DNA of 64,000 nt. Source: Panax quinquefolius. Taxonomy: Eukaryota > Streptophyta > Magnoliopsida > Apiales > Araliaceae. Every line of letters starts with the position of its first letter. Position 1 is the stretch's first letter. The notes below the pieces were generated by a model that was not told the origin of the DNA, ran no database searches, and saw only the letters and a program-made list of their open reading frames with translations. This document shows positions 12,111 through 25,434 of the stretch, in pieces. The translations under genes and the position numbers were made by a program. The DNA lies in NCBI GenBank assembly GCA_020205615.1, contig JAINUW010000175.1:1-64000 (forward strand), written 5' to 3'.

Positions 12111-14212
12111 TGAAAGTAGTATGCACACAAGCCGATCATGTTTGATGATAAAGCATATACTTTATAACAATCTTATTCATTTATTAATAAAAAGTATTAA
12201 TTTATTAAAGGCTTTTAATTATCTACGTGATCTTTGTTTTATAATATGTGATAAACCCATAGTTTTAAGCAATGCTTTTAGAATAATGATGATGATCATT
12301 CTAATGAGATCTAAATTCTTAGAAAGCTTAAAACTAAAATAGTTCCCAATCATTGGATTACTAAATTGGGGATTAGTGAATCCAGGATAGATTGGTACAT
12401 CGTTAACTTGCTCATCGTTGGATGAGGATGATTGATCTCATGATCATTTGTGTGGAGACACTAAAGCAAGTATAAAGTATTAATTTATTAAAGGCTTTTA
12501 ATTATCTACATGATCTTTGTTTTATAATATGTGATAAACCCATAGTTTTAAGCAATGCTTTTAGGATAATGATGATAATGAGATCTAAATTCTTAGAAAT
12601 AAAACTAAAATTTTATCGTTGGATTACTAAATTGGGGATTAGTGAATCAGGATAGTATACGTCGTCTAGTTGGATGAGGATGATTGATGAGATCATTTGT
12701 GTCTAAATAGTATGTAGGTGCTTATTAGAGAATGATGAGCATTGGTTAAGGAATACCTAATGGAGTTTTACTTATTGTCGATAGGAATTTCTGTAGTGAT
12801 AGTAGTAGTGATCCTTGGACTTGAGATCATCATAGTATCTTGTGTATGATGAGTTATACTTTGACTTATTCCTTAAGACCCTTAGGGTATATCAAAGGGT
12901 ATGCTTGGGTATAATAAGTTGTACATGGAGATAATGTATGATCGATAAAAAATCTACCACTTCTAATAAAAGAAGAGAAATGTCTATGTGATTCGATAAA
13001 TGACAACCCGGTAGTCCTTGGCGGCGTAGAATGAAATTAGAAAGGAGTTTCTAATTTGCATTATTTGGAGTTGTGCATTTAAGGATCGAAATACATATAA
13101 TTAAATAAAATAAGACTTGTGATAATTCCATGTCTTATATTTAATTGGGACATTGTATGGTGGAAGGATTGAATTATGCGGTAACTATTTACTCAAAAGG
13201 TTCTTTTATGATTAATGTTGAAATCTATATTATCTGGGAAAAGTCGTTGATCATTTAGGGAGGCTTATCCTATTGTAGAATAAATATTATTTATTTAAAT
13301 AAATTAATTATTTAATTTATTTATTTAAATAAGATTAAATTATTCTAATTGATTTATTCACAACTTAGGTTTAATATGGAGAACCTAAAGGGTCACACCA
13401 TAAAAGGAAGAATAATTATTTAAGAAGTTAATGGCATAATCGTAATAATATATTACGTATATTTAATTTAATCTATGGTGATAGAATAAATTAAATAGCT
13501 TAATATTATTATTTAATATTTTAGAAATATTAAATATAAATTAATAAGAGTAGTCTTATTAATATTATTACAATTATTATTATTTTAATTTCTAAAAGAG
13601 TTTAGGAATTAATTTAATATATGTACTCTCTATTTATTCTAATAGGATTATGAGGAAAATTAGTTAAAGGAGTTTAATTAATTATCCCTAATAAGATTAG
13701 GGAGCTTAATTAATTAAAAGAATTTAATTAATTAAATAAAACCCAATTTCTTAATTGTTAAGGTGGGTTGCCCACATCTATAAATAAGAGAGTCTTATTA
13801 TGGGTGGGTTTTGTTGACTTTTTCAACATCGACATATTTCAATTGTTGGGAGAGTACACCCTTTTTCTATAGAGATGAAAACTAGGGTTTAGCCAACCAC
13901 CCTTCTTCTTGAATTTTATTCTTCCTTGGTGGATCACCCTCAGAGGCCAAACACATGGGTGGCTAGCGTTGATCAAAGGAAGGAACCAGGCCGGTGGATT
14001 CAAGTTGAGCGAAAAGGATTGGAGGTGAACTTGTACACGAGGAAGCTTCGATCTTCAAGGGTATGATTTTATTCTTTATCTTTTCGTTTAATTAATAATT
14101 GTGTATAAAGGGTGATCCGGGTATATGGTTTGTAAAATTTTAAACTCTGATTTTTACACGCTTCCGCTAATTTATGCAATTTGATTGCTTCATGAATATT
14201 ACAAACCTAACA
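12111..14212 (+). repeat. Copia LTR3 (type B) with internal duplication
   Basis: About 2.1 kb, longer than its sisters because a ~283-bp segment starting AAAGTATTAATTTATTAAAGG at 12191 recurs from 12474. The TATA box is at 13779-13786. It carries type B markers shared only with LTR4 (CTAATAGGATTATGAGG, AGAATTTAATTAATTAAATA). Confidence 0.88.
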
Positions 14213-14559
14213 GTGGTATCAGAGCCAAACCTATATGCAAATTATTAATTGTTCAGATTTAATATGCATATTGATATGTGTTTAGAACAATTTAATTGGG
14301 CATAGTTTAATTGTATAAAATTTAAATAAAAAAAAAACGTGAAGATGGAATTTGCGATTTTAATTTTTTTGGCATGACATAAAAGGAGCAGGAGTATAAA
14401 TCACATGGAATTCTCTAGTAGGCCACGTAATTCACATATTAACTTTCACGCAATCAAACTCATTAACGGATTAGGAGAAAAATTATTTTTTTTAAGGGGA
14501 CTTTGGTGTCATTTGTTAAAAAGGAAGATGGCGTCTTTACATAAAAAAAAAAAAAAAAG

Positions 14560-14625
14560 TGTAATTAATGAGTTTTAAAAAGAGATATAGATTGCAGTTA
14601 TTATATTATATATATATATATATAG

Positions 14626-14661
<36 letters not shown>

Positions 14662-15470
14662 CTTAATTATTTTATAATTAAAATAAAATATTTATTTTAA
14701 TTTTAAAATAAAAAAAAAAAATTTATTTTAATATTAAAATAAAAAGAGTTTATTTTAATTTTAAAATTGAATATTATATATATATATAATTATTTTAATC
14801 TTAAAATAAAAGTTTATTTTAATTTTAAAATAAAAGGTTTATTTTAATCTTAAAATAAAAGGTTTATTTTAATTTTAAAATTAGAATTTCATGCTTAACT
14901 AATTAGAGTTGGAATTGGATTCCATGATAACTAATTGGAGTTGAAATTGGATTTTATTTTTCCTAAAATAAATGAGTTTATTTGTGAATAGGAAGTAAAT
15001 CCATGTTTCCTTAAATAAAGGAGTTTATTTAAATATGAAATAAGATTTCATATTATTCAAAATAAAGGAGTTTATTTGTGAATAGGAAAGAAAATCCTAA
15101 TTTCCTTAAATAAAGGAGTTTATTTAAATATGAAATAAGATTTCATATTATTCAAAATAAAGGAGTTTATTTGTGAATAGGGAAAGAATATCAAGTGTTT
15201 CCTTTAATAAATTTTTTTTTATATGGAATTGGATTCCATAATTAATTAAAATAAAAGAGTTTATTTTAATTAAAATTTTTTTTATTACATGGAATTGGAT
15301 TCCATAATTAATTAAAATAAATGAGTTTATTTTGATTAAAGATTTTGATTAAAATAAAATAGTTTATTTTATTCAAAATTAGATAAATTAAAATAAAATA
15401 GTTTTATTTTGATTTTAATTTGGATTAAAATAAAGGAGTTTATTTTGATTCAAAATTAGATTTTATACTA
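14560..15470. repeat. Leader repeat array AAATAAAGGAGTTTATTT, copy in domain 1
   Basis: About 14 occurrences of A(A)AATAAA-NGAG-TTTATTT, a short near-palindrome, interspersed with TTAATTTTAAAAT. It is preceded by an AT microsatellite (14597-14657). No coding potential. Repeated in the second long domain at about 22040-22870. Confidence 0.8.
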
Positions 15471-16221
15471 AATAAATTTGCCCATTAAATGATATCAATA
15501 TATATATTAAATGTTTATTATTCATGAGATGAATGTTATTTATTGATGCATATGGTGATGTGTATGATAATAAATGGGATTAATTATGAATTTATTGACC
15601 CGATGCGATTGGATTTTATTTTAGTTGGATGCATGAATGTATGGGTTTTATTAAATGGGGATTTCTGCGTACCTCGTCTTCTCTAATTTTTCTTAATGTA
15701 AATTCTATCTCTCTCTATGTACTTCCCTTGATTTAGCGATCGAGGTTTCTATTTATTTTAAATAGTTTTGTAATAGGAATAGTTAGAATTAATTTTGAAG
15801 AATTGGAGATCGAGGAACGAGAGCGCTTGAAGACCCGTTTGTAATGGAGCAGGGTTTAAATGTAATAGTTATATTTAAATATTATTTCTTGCACCCTAGG
15901 GTTTGACCTTTTGGTTCACTTGGTGGCTCTAGTGAACAAACTAGAATAAAAGTCCATAATCAATCGGGTGAATATAGTATTCTATATGTGCATGCTTATA
16001 CTATATATATATTATATATTATGCAAACATGCTTTGCATGTTAATTAATATATATAGCGTATTTTATATATATATATAAATCTTGCGCTAAACAAGATGA
16101 GACATATTAATAACAAACCCTCGATTTTTATATTAAAGTCTAAGCGTTCAAAGATATTTAGAATATCGAGCGTCGCCTTCTAGCATGATAAAATTAATAG
16201 AGTATTAAATATTTAATATGA

Positions 16222-16519
16222 GTTTGTTGTGTCACCACAAGGCAAGTATTAAGTATTTAAGATGTTAATTTATCACATTTGATGCTTATAAAGAAAATTG
16301 AACAATATTGTTTTGTTGTGTCACCACTGAGGATGATATTTTCTTTTTTGAATATATGGAGTGCTAGGTTGGACTTAACTTGGATAATTTTGATTCGGAT
16401 GTGCCACCACTTGATCAAAATAATCGAGAGGCAAAATACAAGGAGTTACATAGTTGATGTAATTGACAAAAGTTGTCTACCTATTTATTTATATATAGTT
16501 TGTTGTGTCACCACAAGGC
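16222..16519 (+). repeat. Three copies of TTTGTTGTGTCACCACAAGG in the leader
   Basis: Copies lie near 16222, 16312 (partly altered) and 16499 and recur in the same order at 23634, 23732 and 23911. Their role is unknown. They lie just upstream of gag. Confidence 0.75.
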
Positions 16520-16722
16520 TATATACATTTGAAATGGGATCCTTATTCTCACTAGCAAATCTTTAATTAGATTTTCTTAGAACTATATAAGTGAGGTAAT
16601 ATAGTTTGAAGAAAATAGTGGGAGATACCAATTTAAAACAAGACCTAAATTATTTTGGTAATTAATAAAAGAATGTATGTTAAAATGTTGTTAATTACAA
16701 ATTCATTTCTGAGAATTTTGCA

Positions 16723-17565
16723 ATGTCTAAAATTACTATCAACTGCGAAACATATTTGATGTTAATTAACGGACCAAAATTAAGCGGATTGGTTAAGGAA
16801 TTTGAGAATAGTTCTCATGGTGAAAAGCTATCTTATGTCTTAATACACCTATCCCGCAATGGTTGCGCGAACAATGCCTACGAGGAAGAGATTGCTACTT
16901 TTAGAAAGTGGCAAAATGATGCCTGATTGGCTCGATGCATCATGCTCACATCCATGAGTAATGAGCTTGTCGTCGATGAAACTATGGATGCTCCTACTAT
17001 ATTCCTGCACATCAAGTAGTTGATGGCGAGGAAAGTAGGATTGATAGATATCAGATATCTAAGGAGCTCTTCCGATCTAGAATGGCCAATGACACTTTAG
17101 TACAGACAAAAAGTCCTTAACATTATCAATTTGATTGATCAATTAGGACAACTGGTTTTGTCATGGATGGAGAGTTGAGCCAAGATTTGATCTTGCACTC
17201 ACTCCGGACTCCGATTGTTGTTGAATTTTCATATGAACAAGCTAGATATCGACCTCATTTGATTTGCTTAACATATTGAAAATGTTGAGAGTCACTTTCA
17301 ACCAAGAAAGATCAAGTCTTCTTGGTAGGGGCCAAAGGATCTTACGAAAGAAGAAAGCGATTCAAAGAAGGTAAATAGAAAGGCATAAATAAAGGATAAT
17401 AAGAATAAAAGCGTCACGGATAGCAAAGGAGTTTGCTTCACCTGCAATAAGCACTGGACCTTTGGAAAAAAGCTGAGAAGCATCTTGCGAGAGGCTAACC
17501 AAAGAAGCTTAGTGAAGTTTGGTTACAATCTGATTTTGTTCATGATTTAAATAAATTTTCTTTAA
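16723..17565 (+). pseudogene. Copia gag remnant, domain 1
   Basis: Starts MSKITINCETY at the ATG at 16723. Residues such as WxREFENSSHGEKLSYVL and EEEIATFRKWQNDA can be followed through several frames, and later reading fragments resemble the capsid part of copia Gag. A zinc-knuckle remnant (CxxC...H) lies near 17430-17480. The frame is broken by numerous small indels, partly the same ones that separate other near-identical copies in the array, so some breaks may be consensus errors. Family assignment rests on gag layout and position after the leader. Confidence 0.75.
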
Positions 17566-19790
17566 GTCGAGGTTCTACTTGGGTATTGGATACCGACTTT
17601 GGTTATCATAAATATAGATTTATGAAGGGACCAAGCGAAGTAGTAGAAAGCTAAACAAATATAAGTAATCTATGTGTGGAAAATGAAGCAAAGGTTCTTT
17701 GCATTAGCCATAGGAACTTATAGTTTAGCAATGCCTACTGAGCAAATCTATTAAGTCGATAAGTTGTTATTGTATTCGATTCTTGTTAAAAATATTATTT
17801 CCATTTTATTGTTGGATGATGAAATCTTTGGTATTATAATAAAGAACAATTGTTGTTCTATTTATAATAATAATGTTTTGTATAGAACTGGAATATTACT
17901 TAATAAATTTTGTATACTTGACTTACATGAAAATAATTTTGCATATTGAACAAATTAGTATAAGAAAAAGGAGATGATCATTCAAAGAGTTGAATGTATG
18001 TATTTGTTGAAATACAAGTGTGAATTATTTGAAAGGTTCAAAGAATTCAGAAGTGAAACAAATTGACAAAGTATTAAGATTCTTTGATTAGATCAAGGAA
18101 TAAATACTTGTGCAATAAGTTTCTAGATCATCTCAAATGGTTTTCTCATAATGGACACATCGATCGTGATAATTGATTGATGTATACGAAAGGAAAAATC
18201 GTACCTATTTGAACATAGTGCGATCCATAATGATTTTACCGACATTCGGTATCCTTACGGGATAATGTCACTAGAAATGGTTGCATATCTCGAAAATGGT
18301 GACCTCAAAATCCATTTGAAGACTCCATAAAAGTTATGGACGGGGAGGATTCCTAATCTTAAGTATGTTAAGATAAAGGGTTCAACTTATGTGAAAAGGT
18401 TTCAAAAGGATAAGCTTGGGACAAGATTTGACAAGTGTCGATTTGTGGGACATCCTAAAGTAAGTTTAGGGTATATGTTCTATAAATCTACTTAGCGAAA
18501 AGGTGTTTGTTACGAAACACGCGCCTTCTAAGATAAAGGTGTTTATCATTGAAGGGGCTAGTGGGAGGATAATAGATCTTGAAAAGTTCAAGAACCACAA
18601 AACACTTATAAGTCGAATAAGAGGAACACGTAGATGGACAATTGTACCTGGCCGAGATCGTAAATCGGAATAGTACCGAAGATATACGGGAGGTATGGAT
18701 TCATCATAGATGATGATGATGAGGTACACATCATAGAAGATGATGATCCGATTAAATCTGATGAGGTAAGTGTTGTACACTTTCGGAGAAATGGATTGAA
18801 AGCAAGTTTCTCAAATATGGAACATTCGTTTTGATGAGGCAATCAAAAGAGTTTGATTTTATCAAAATAAGAATGAACCTTGTGTGTACAAAAGGGTCGA
18901 TTGGGAGCATTGTGAAATTTCTAGTATTATATGTTGATATACTACGGATGAGGAATTACATACCAATGCTACAATCAAGATAAAGATAAAGTTATCTAAA
19001 CATTCCTCCATGAATGATTTGGAAGAGTATCTTAATTGGGGATATAAATCTATATAGATAGATTTAAGAGGATGCTCGACTTAACCCGAGGAGCGTATAT
19101 TCATTTGATGCTAAAAGTCGTTTAGCATGACAAACTCAAGAGATGTCTCGTGTCGATGAGCTATGGAGTGTATCTCTCTTAATAGTCCCCACAGACTCAC
19201 GAAAAGAGGTCGCATGAGTGACAATCATGTATGCAATGAAATGTACGAGACACGATGTTGATCGGTCATATTATGGAGAAGTTCACTATGAGTCGGTGAA
19301 AAACATCTTAAAGTGCTTAAGCGATACTATGGATGTGATCATATTCATGGTGGGTCTAAATTAAAACTAGAGGCTTAACGGACTCAAGTTTTTGAGACGA
19401 GACAAAGATGACGAGAAAATCTACTTTAAGGTAAAGTGTTACCTTGAGCAGTGGTGTAGTGAATTGGAAAGGTTCCAAACAAAGACAAGAGATTCTTTGG
19501 TTTAGTGATAAAGACAAAGTATATAGCTATAAATGAAGGCTGCAAGTTGATTGTTTGGATTAAAAGTTCATTCTGAACTAGGAATAGTTTCTAAATCTCA
19601 TCTTGGATCTAAACATGTGTTGTGGCACTTTCATTTGATTATTAGAATCATTGAAAGATGGGAAATAATTATAGAGATAGTGGACTCTCATGAACAACAT
19701 TACATATCCATTAACTAAAAGCTTATCCAACAATGAGGATAATCGTCACTTAGAGAAAAGAGTATAAGATACCATGACGATTGGCTTTAG
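17566..19790 (+). pseudogene. Copia pol remnant, domain 1 (lacks integrase core and RT start)
   Basis: A protease-like STWVLDTDFGYH lies near 17575 (family motif DTG/DSG, here altered). A pre-integrase stretch follows at ~17764-18270 (IIIKNNCCSIY visible). It then jumps to the integrase C-terminus/RT linker (YVKRFQKDKLGTRFDKCRF near 18390) and to the second half of reverse transcriptase and RNase H (FDFIK near 18853, VHYESVKNILKCL near 19280). The end, near 19770, reads DDWL just before the polypurine tract, as in many copia elements. Frameshifts and stops are frequent. Protein products could not support transposition. Confidence 0.8.
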
Positions 19791-19804
19791 TGCAAGTGGG
19801 AGAT

Positions 19805-21659
19805 TGAAAGTAGTATGCACACAAGCCGATCATGTTTGATGATAAAGCATATACTTTATAACAATCTTATTCATTTATTAATAAAAGTATTAATTTATTA
19901 AAGGCTTTTAATTATCTACGTGATCTTTGTTTTATAATATGTGATAAACCCGTAGTTTTAAGCAATGCTTTTAGAATAATGATGATGATCATTCTAATGA
20001 GATCTAAATTCTTAGAAAGCTTAAAACTAAAATAGTTCCCAATCATTGGATTACTAAATTGGGGATTAGTGAATCCAGGATAGATTGGTACATCGTTGCT
20101 TGCTCATTGGATGAGGATGATTGATCTCATGATCATTTGTGTGGAGACACTAAAGCAAGTATGTAGGTGCTTATTAGAGAATAAGTTCCTTTGAGCATTG
20201 GCGCTAAGGAATACCTAATGGAGTTTTATTTGCTTTTGTCGATAGGAATTCTGTAGTGATAGTAGTACAAGTAATCCTTGGACTTGAGATCATCATAGTA
20301 TCTTGTGTATGATGAGTTATACTTTGACTTATTCCTTAAGACCCTTAGGGTATATCAAAGGGTATGCTTGGGTATAATAAGTTATACATGGAGATAATGT
20401 ATGATCGATAAAGAATCTACCACTACTAATAAAGAAGAGAAATGTCTATGTGATTCGATAAATGACAACCCGGTAGTCCTTGGCGAGGTAGAATGAAATT
20501 AGAAAGGAGTTTCTAATTTGCATTATTTGGAGTTGTGCATTTAAGGATCGAAATACATATAATTAAATAAAATAAGACTTGTGGTAATTCCATGTCTTAT
20601 ATTTAATTGGGACATTGTATGGTGGAAGGATTGAATTGTGCGGTAACTATTTACTCAAAGGTTCTTTAATGATTAATGTTGAAATCTATATTATCGGAAA
20701 GTCGTTGATGTTAGGGAGGCTTATCCTATTGTAGAATAAATATTATTTATTTAAATAAATTAATTATTTAATTTATTTATTTAAATAAGATTAGAATTAT
20801 TCTAATTGATTTATTCACAATAGGTTTAATATGGAGAACCTAAAGGTCACACCATAAAAGGAAGAATAATTATTTAAGAAGTTAATGGCATAATCGTAAT
20901 AATATGTTATGTATATTTAATTTAATCTATGGTGATAGAATAAATTAAATAGCTTAATATTATTATTTAATATTTTAGAAATATTAAATATAAATTAATA
21001 AGAGAGTCTTATTAATATTATTACAATTATTATTATTTTAATTTCTAAAAGAGTTTAGGAATTAATTTAATATAAGTACTCTCATTTATTCTAATAGGAT
21101 TATGAGGAAAATTAGTTAAAGGAGTTTAATTAATTATCCCTAATAAGATTAGGGAGCTTAATTAATTAAAAGAATTTAATTAATTAAATAAAACCCAATT
21201 TCTTAATTGTTAAGGTGGGTTGCCCACATCTATAAATAAGAGAGTCTTATTATGGGTGGGTTTTGTTGACTTTTTTCAACATCTGACATAATTCAATTGT
21301 TGGGAGAGTACACCCTTTTCTATAGAGATAGAAAACTAGGGTTTGCCAACCAACCCTTCTTCTTGAATTTTATTCTTCCTTGGTGGATCACCTCAGAGGC
21401 CAAACACTTGGGTGGCTAACGTTGATCAAAGGAAGGAACCAAACCGGTGGATTCAAGTTGAGCGAAAAGGATTGGAGGTGAACTTGTACGAGGAAGCTCG
21501 ATCTTGAGGTATGATTTTATTCTTTATCTTTTCGTTTAATTAATAATTGTGTATAAAGGGTGATCGGGTATATGGTTTGTAAAATTTTAAACTACGATTT
21601 TTACAACTTAGCATTAATTTATGCAATTTGATTGCTTCATGAATATTACAAACCTAACA
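19805..21659 (+). repeat. Copia LTR4 (type B)
   Basis: About 1855 bp, TGAAAGTAGTATGCAC to CCTAACA; TATA box TATAAATA at 21231. It serves as 3' LTR of domain 1 and 5' LTR of domain 2. Most similar to LTR3. Confidence 0.9.
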
Positions 21660-24136
21660 GTGGTATCAGAGCCAAACCTATATGCAAATTATTAATTGTT
21701 CAGATTTAATATGCATATTGATATGTGTTTAGAACAATTTAATTGGGCATAGTTTAATTGTATAAAATTTAAATAAAAAAAAAACGTGAAGATGGAATTG
21801 AGCGATTTTTTTTTTAAGAACATAAAAGGGAACAGAGTATAAATCACATGGAATTCTACCGTGGGCCACGTAATTCACATATTAACTTTCCTGCAATCAA
21901 ACTCATTAACGGATTAGCAGGAGAAAAATTATTTTTTTTTAAGGGACGCAGGTGTCATTTGTTAAAAAGGAAGATGACGTGCTTACATAAAAAAAAAAAA
22001 TCCGGTGTAATTAACAGGTTTTAAAAGAGATGGCACGGTTATTATATTATATATATATAATAGTTATATATATATATAATATATATATATATTATTCTTA
22101 ATTATTTTATAATTAAAATAAAAAAAAAAATTTATTTTAATATTAAAATAAAAAGAGTTTATTTTAATTTTAAAATTGAATATATATATATATATATATA
22201 TAATTATTTTAATCTTAAAATAAAAAGTTTATTTTAATTTTAAAATAAAGGTTTATTTTAATCTTAAAATAAAAGGTTTATTTTAATTTTAAAATTAAAT
22301 TTCATCTTAACTAATTAGAGTTGGAATTGGATTCCATGATAATTAATTGGAGTTGAAATTGGATTTTATTTTCCTAAAATAAATGAGTTTATTTGTGAAT
22401 GGAAGTAAATCCATGTTTCCTTAAATAAAAGAGTTTATTTAAATATGAAATAAGATTTCATATTATTCAAAATAAAGGAGTTTATTTGTGAATAGGAAAG
22501 AAAATCCTAATTTCCTTAAATAAAGGAGTTTATTTAAATATGAAATAAGATTTCATATTATTCAAAATAAAGGAGTTTATTTGTGAATAGGAAAGAATAT
22601 CAAGTGTTTCCTTTAATAATTTTTTTTTTATATGGAATTGGATTGGATTCCATAATTAATTAAAATAAAAGAGTTTATTTTAATTAAATTTTTTTTATTA
22701 CATGGAATTGGATTCCATAATTAATTAAAATAAATGAGTTTATTTTGATTAAAGATTTTGATTAAAATAAAATAGTTTATTTTATTCAAAATTAGATAAA
22801 TTAAAATAAAATAGTTTTATTTTGATTTTAATTTGGATTAAAATAAAGGAGTTTATTTTGATTCAAAATTAGATTTTATACTAAATAAATTTGCCCATTA
22901 AATGATATCAATATATATATTAAATGTTTATTATTCATGAGATGAATGTTATTTATTGATGCATATGGTGATGTGTATGATAATAAATGGGATTAATTAT
23001 GGACTATTGACCAATGCGATTGGATTTTATTTTAGTTGGATGCATGAATGTATGGGTTTTATTAAATGGGGTCTGCGTACCTCGTCTTCTCTAATTTTTC
23101 TTAATGTAAATTCTATCTCTCTCCTATGTACTTCTCCTTGACTGCTGATCAAGGTTTCTATTTATTTTAAATAGTTTTGTAATAGGAATAGTTAGAATTA
23201 ATTTTGAAGAATTGGAGATCAAGGAGCAAGGAGCGCTTGAAGACCCGTTTGTAATGGAGCCCGGGTTTAAATGTAATAGTTATATTTAAATATTATTTCT
23301 TGCACCCCTAGGTTGACCTTTTGGTTCACTTGGTGGCTCTAGTGAACCAAACTAGAATAAAAGTCCATAATCAATCCGGGTAGAATATAGTATTCTATAT
23401 GTGCATGCTTATATATATATATATATTATATATTATGCAAACATGCTTTGCATGTTAATTAATATGACGCGTATTTTATATATATATAATAAATGCAGCT
23501 AAACAAGATGAGACATATTAATAACAAACCCCTCAATTTTATATTAAGTCCTAAGCGTTCAAAGATATTTAGAATATCGAGCGTAAGCCTTCTAGCATGA
23601 TAAAATTAATAGAGTATTAAATATTTAATATGAGTTTGTTGTGTCACCACAAGGCAAGTATTAAGTATTTAAGATGTTAATTTATCACATTTGATGCTTA
23701 TAAAGAAAATTGAACAATATTGTTTTGTTGTGTCACCACAAGGATGATATTTTTCTTTTTGAATATATGGAGTGCTAGGTTGGACTTAACTTGGATAATT
23801 TTGATTTGGATGTGCCACCACTTGATCAAAATAATCTGAGAGGAAAAAATACAAGGAGTTACATAGTTGATGTAATTGACAAAAAGTTGTCTACCTATTT
23901 ATTTATATATAGTTTGTTGTGTGTCACCACAAGGCTATATACATTTGAAATGAGATCCTTATTCTCACTAGCAAATCTTTAATTAGATTTTGCGAACTAT
24001 ATAAGTGAGGTAATATAGTTTGAAGAAAATAGTGGGAGATACCAATTTAAAACAAGACCTAAATTATTTTGGTAATTAATAAAAGAATGTATGTTAAAAT
24101 GTTGTTAATTACAAATTCATTTACGAGAATTTTGCA

Positions 24137-25434
24137 ATGTCTAAAATTACTATCCTGCTGCTAAACATATTTGATGTTAATTAACGGACCAAATTAAAGC
24201 GGATTGTTTAAGGAATTTGAGAATAGTTCTCATAGTAAAAAAAGCTATCTTATGTCCTTAATACACCTATCCTCGCAATGGTTGCAGCATAATGCCTCGA
24301 GGAAGAGATTGCTACTTTTAGAAAGTGGCAAAATGATGCTGATTGGCTCAATGCATCATGCTCACATCCATGAGTAACGTGAGCTTGACGTCGCATGAAA
24401 CTATGGATGCTCTACTATATTCCCGCACATCAAGTAGTTGATGGCGAGGAAAGTAGGATTGATAGATATCGAGATATCTAAGGAGCTCTTCCGATCTAGA
24501 ATGGCCGATGACACTTTAGTATGCAGAAAAAAGTCCTTAACATTATCAATTTGATTGATCGATTAGGATATTTGGTTTTGTCATGGATGGAGAGTTGAGC
24601 AAGATTTGATCTTGCACTCACTTCGAGACTAATTGTTGTGAATTTTTCATATGAACAAGCTAGATATCGACCTCATTTGATTTGCTTAACATATTGAAAA
24701 TGTTGAGAGTCACTTTCCAACCAAGAAAGATCAAGTCTTCTTGGTAGGGGCCAAAGGATCTTACGAAAAGAAGAAGCGATTCAAAGAAGGTAAATAGAAA
24801 GGCATAAATAAAGGATAATAAGAATAAAAGCGTCACGGATAGCAAAGGAGTTTGCTTCCACTGCAATAAGCCTGAACACTGGAAAGAAACTGCGAGAAGC
24901 ATCTTACAGCGGCTAACCAAAGAAGCTTAGTGAAGTTTCGGTTACAATACAATTTTGTTCATGATTTAAATAAATTTTTCTTTAAGTCGAGGTTCTACTT
25001 GGGTATTGGATAACGACTTTGGTTATCATAAATATAGATTTATGAAGGGACCAAAGTAGTAGAAAGCTAAACAAATATAAGTAATCTATGTGTGGAAAAT
25101 GAAGCAAAGGTTCTTTGCATTAGCCATAGGAACTTATAGTTTAGCAATGCTACGAAGCAAATCTATTAAGTCGATAAGTTGTTATTGTATTCCAATTCTT
25201 GTTAAAATATTATTTCCATTTTATTGTTGGACAATAAAATTTTGGTATTATAATTAAGAACAATTGTTGTTCTATTTATAATGATAATGTTTTTGTATAA
25301 ATGGAATATTACTTAATAAATTTTGTATACTTGACTTACATGAAGATAATTTTACATATTGAACAAATTAGTATAAGAAAAGGAGATGATCATTCAAAGA
25401 GTTGAATGTATGTATTTGTTGAAATACAAGTGTG
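24137..25434 (+). pseudogene. Copia gag/protease remnant, domain 2, first copy
   Basis: Counterpart of 16723-18040. A zinc knuckle can be read near 24847 (CFHCNKPEHW, with the final Cys of CCHC lost). The protease region follows near 25000 (TWVLD). Frame breaks are as in domain 1. It ends in the duplication junction at 25434, where it runs straight into a second gag segment instead of pol. Confidence 0.75.

Larger units (their letters stand above)
14213..19804 (+). mobile_element. Copia long internal domain 1
   Basis: 5.6 kb between LTR3 and LTR4. It starts with primer site GTGGTATCAGAGCC and ends with polypurine tract GTGCAAGTGGGAGA. The first ~2.5 kb is a non-coding leader with AT-rich repeats; then come gag and pol remnants. 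The integrase catalytic core and the first half of reverse transcriptase are missing, and the same gaps appear in the second long domain, so both descend from an already defective parent. Confidence 0.88.

Noticed and set aside
9818..12342. Repeated ORFs reading MHTSQSCLMIKHILCNNLIH at 9818 and 12106
   Set aside because: They lie in the first part of copia LTRs and recur only because the LTR recurs; other LTR copies break the frame. Unlikely to be a gene.
16279..16566. 95-codon ORF before copia gag
   Set aside because: It covers the triplicated leader repeat; the counterpart in the second domain is shortened and shifted, so the frame is not maintained.
18466..18842. Minus-strand ORFs of 78-129 codons at 18466, 18606 and 27309
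   Set aside because: These are shadows of the copia RT region on the other strand.
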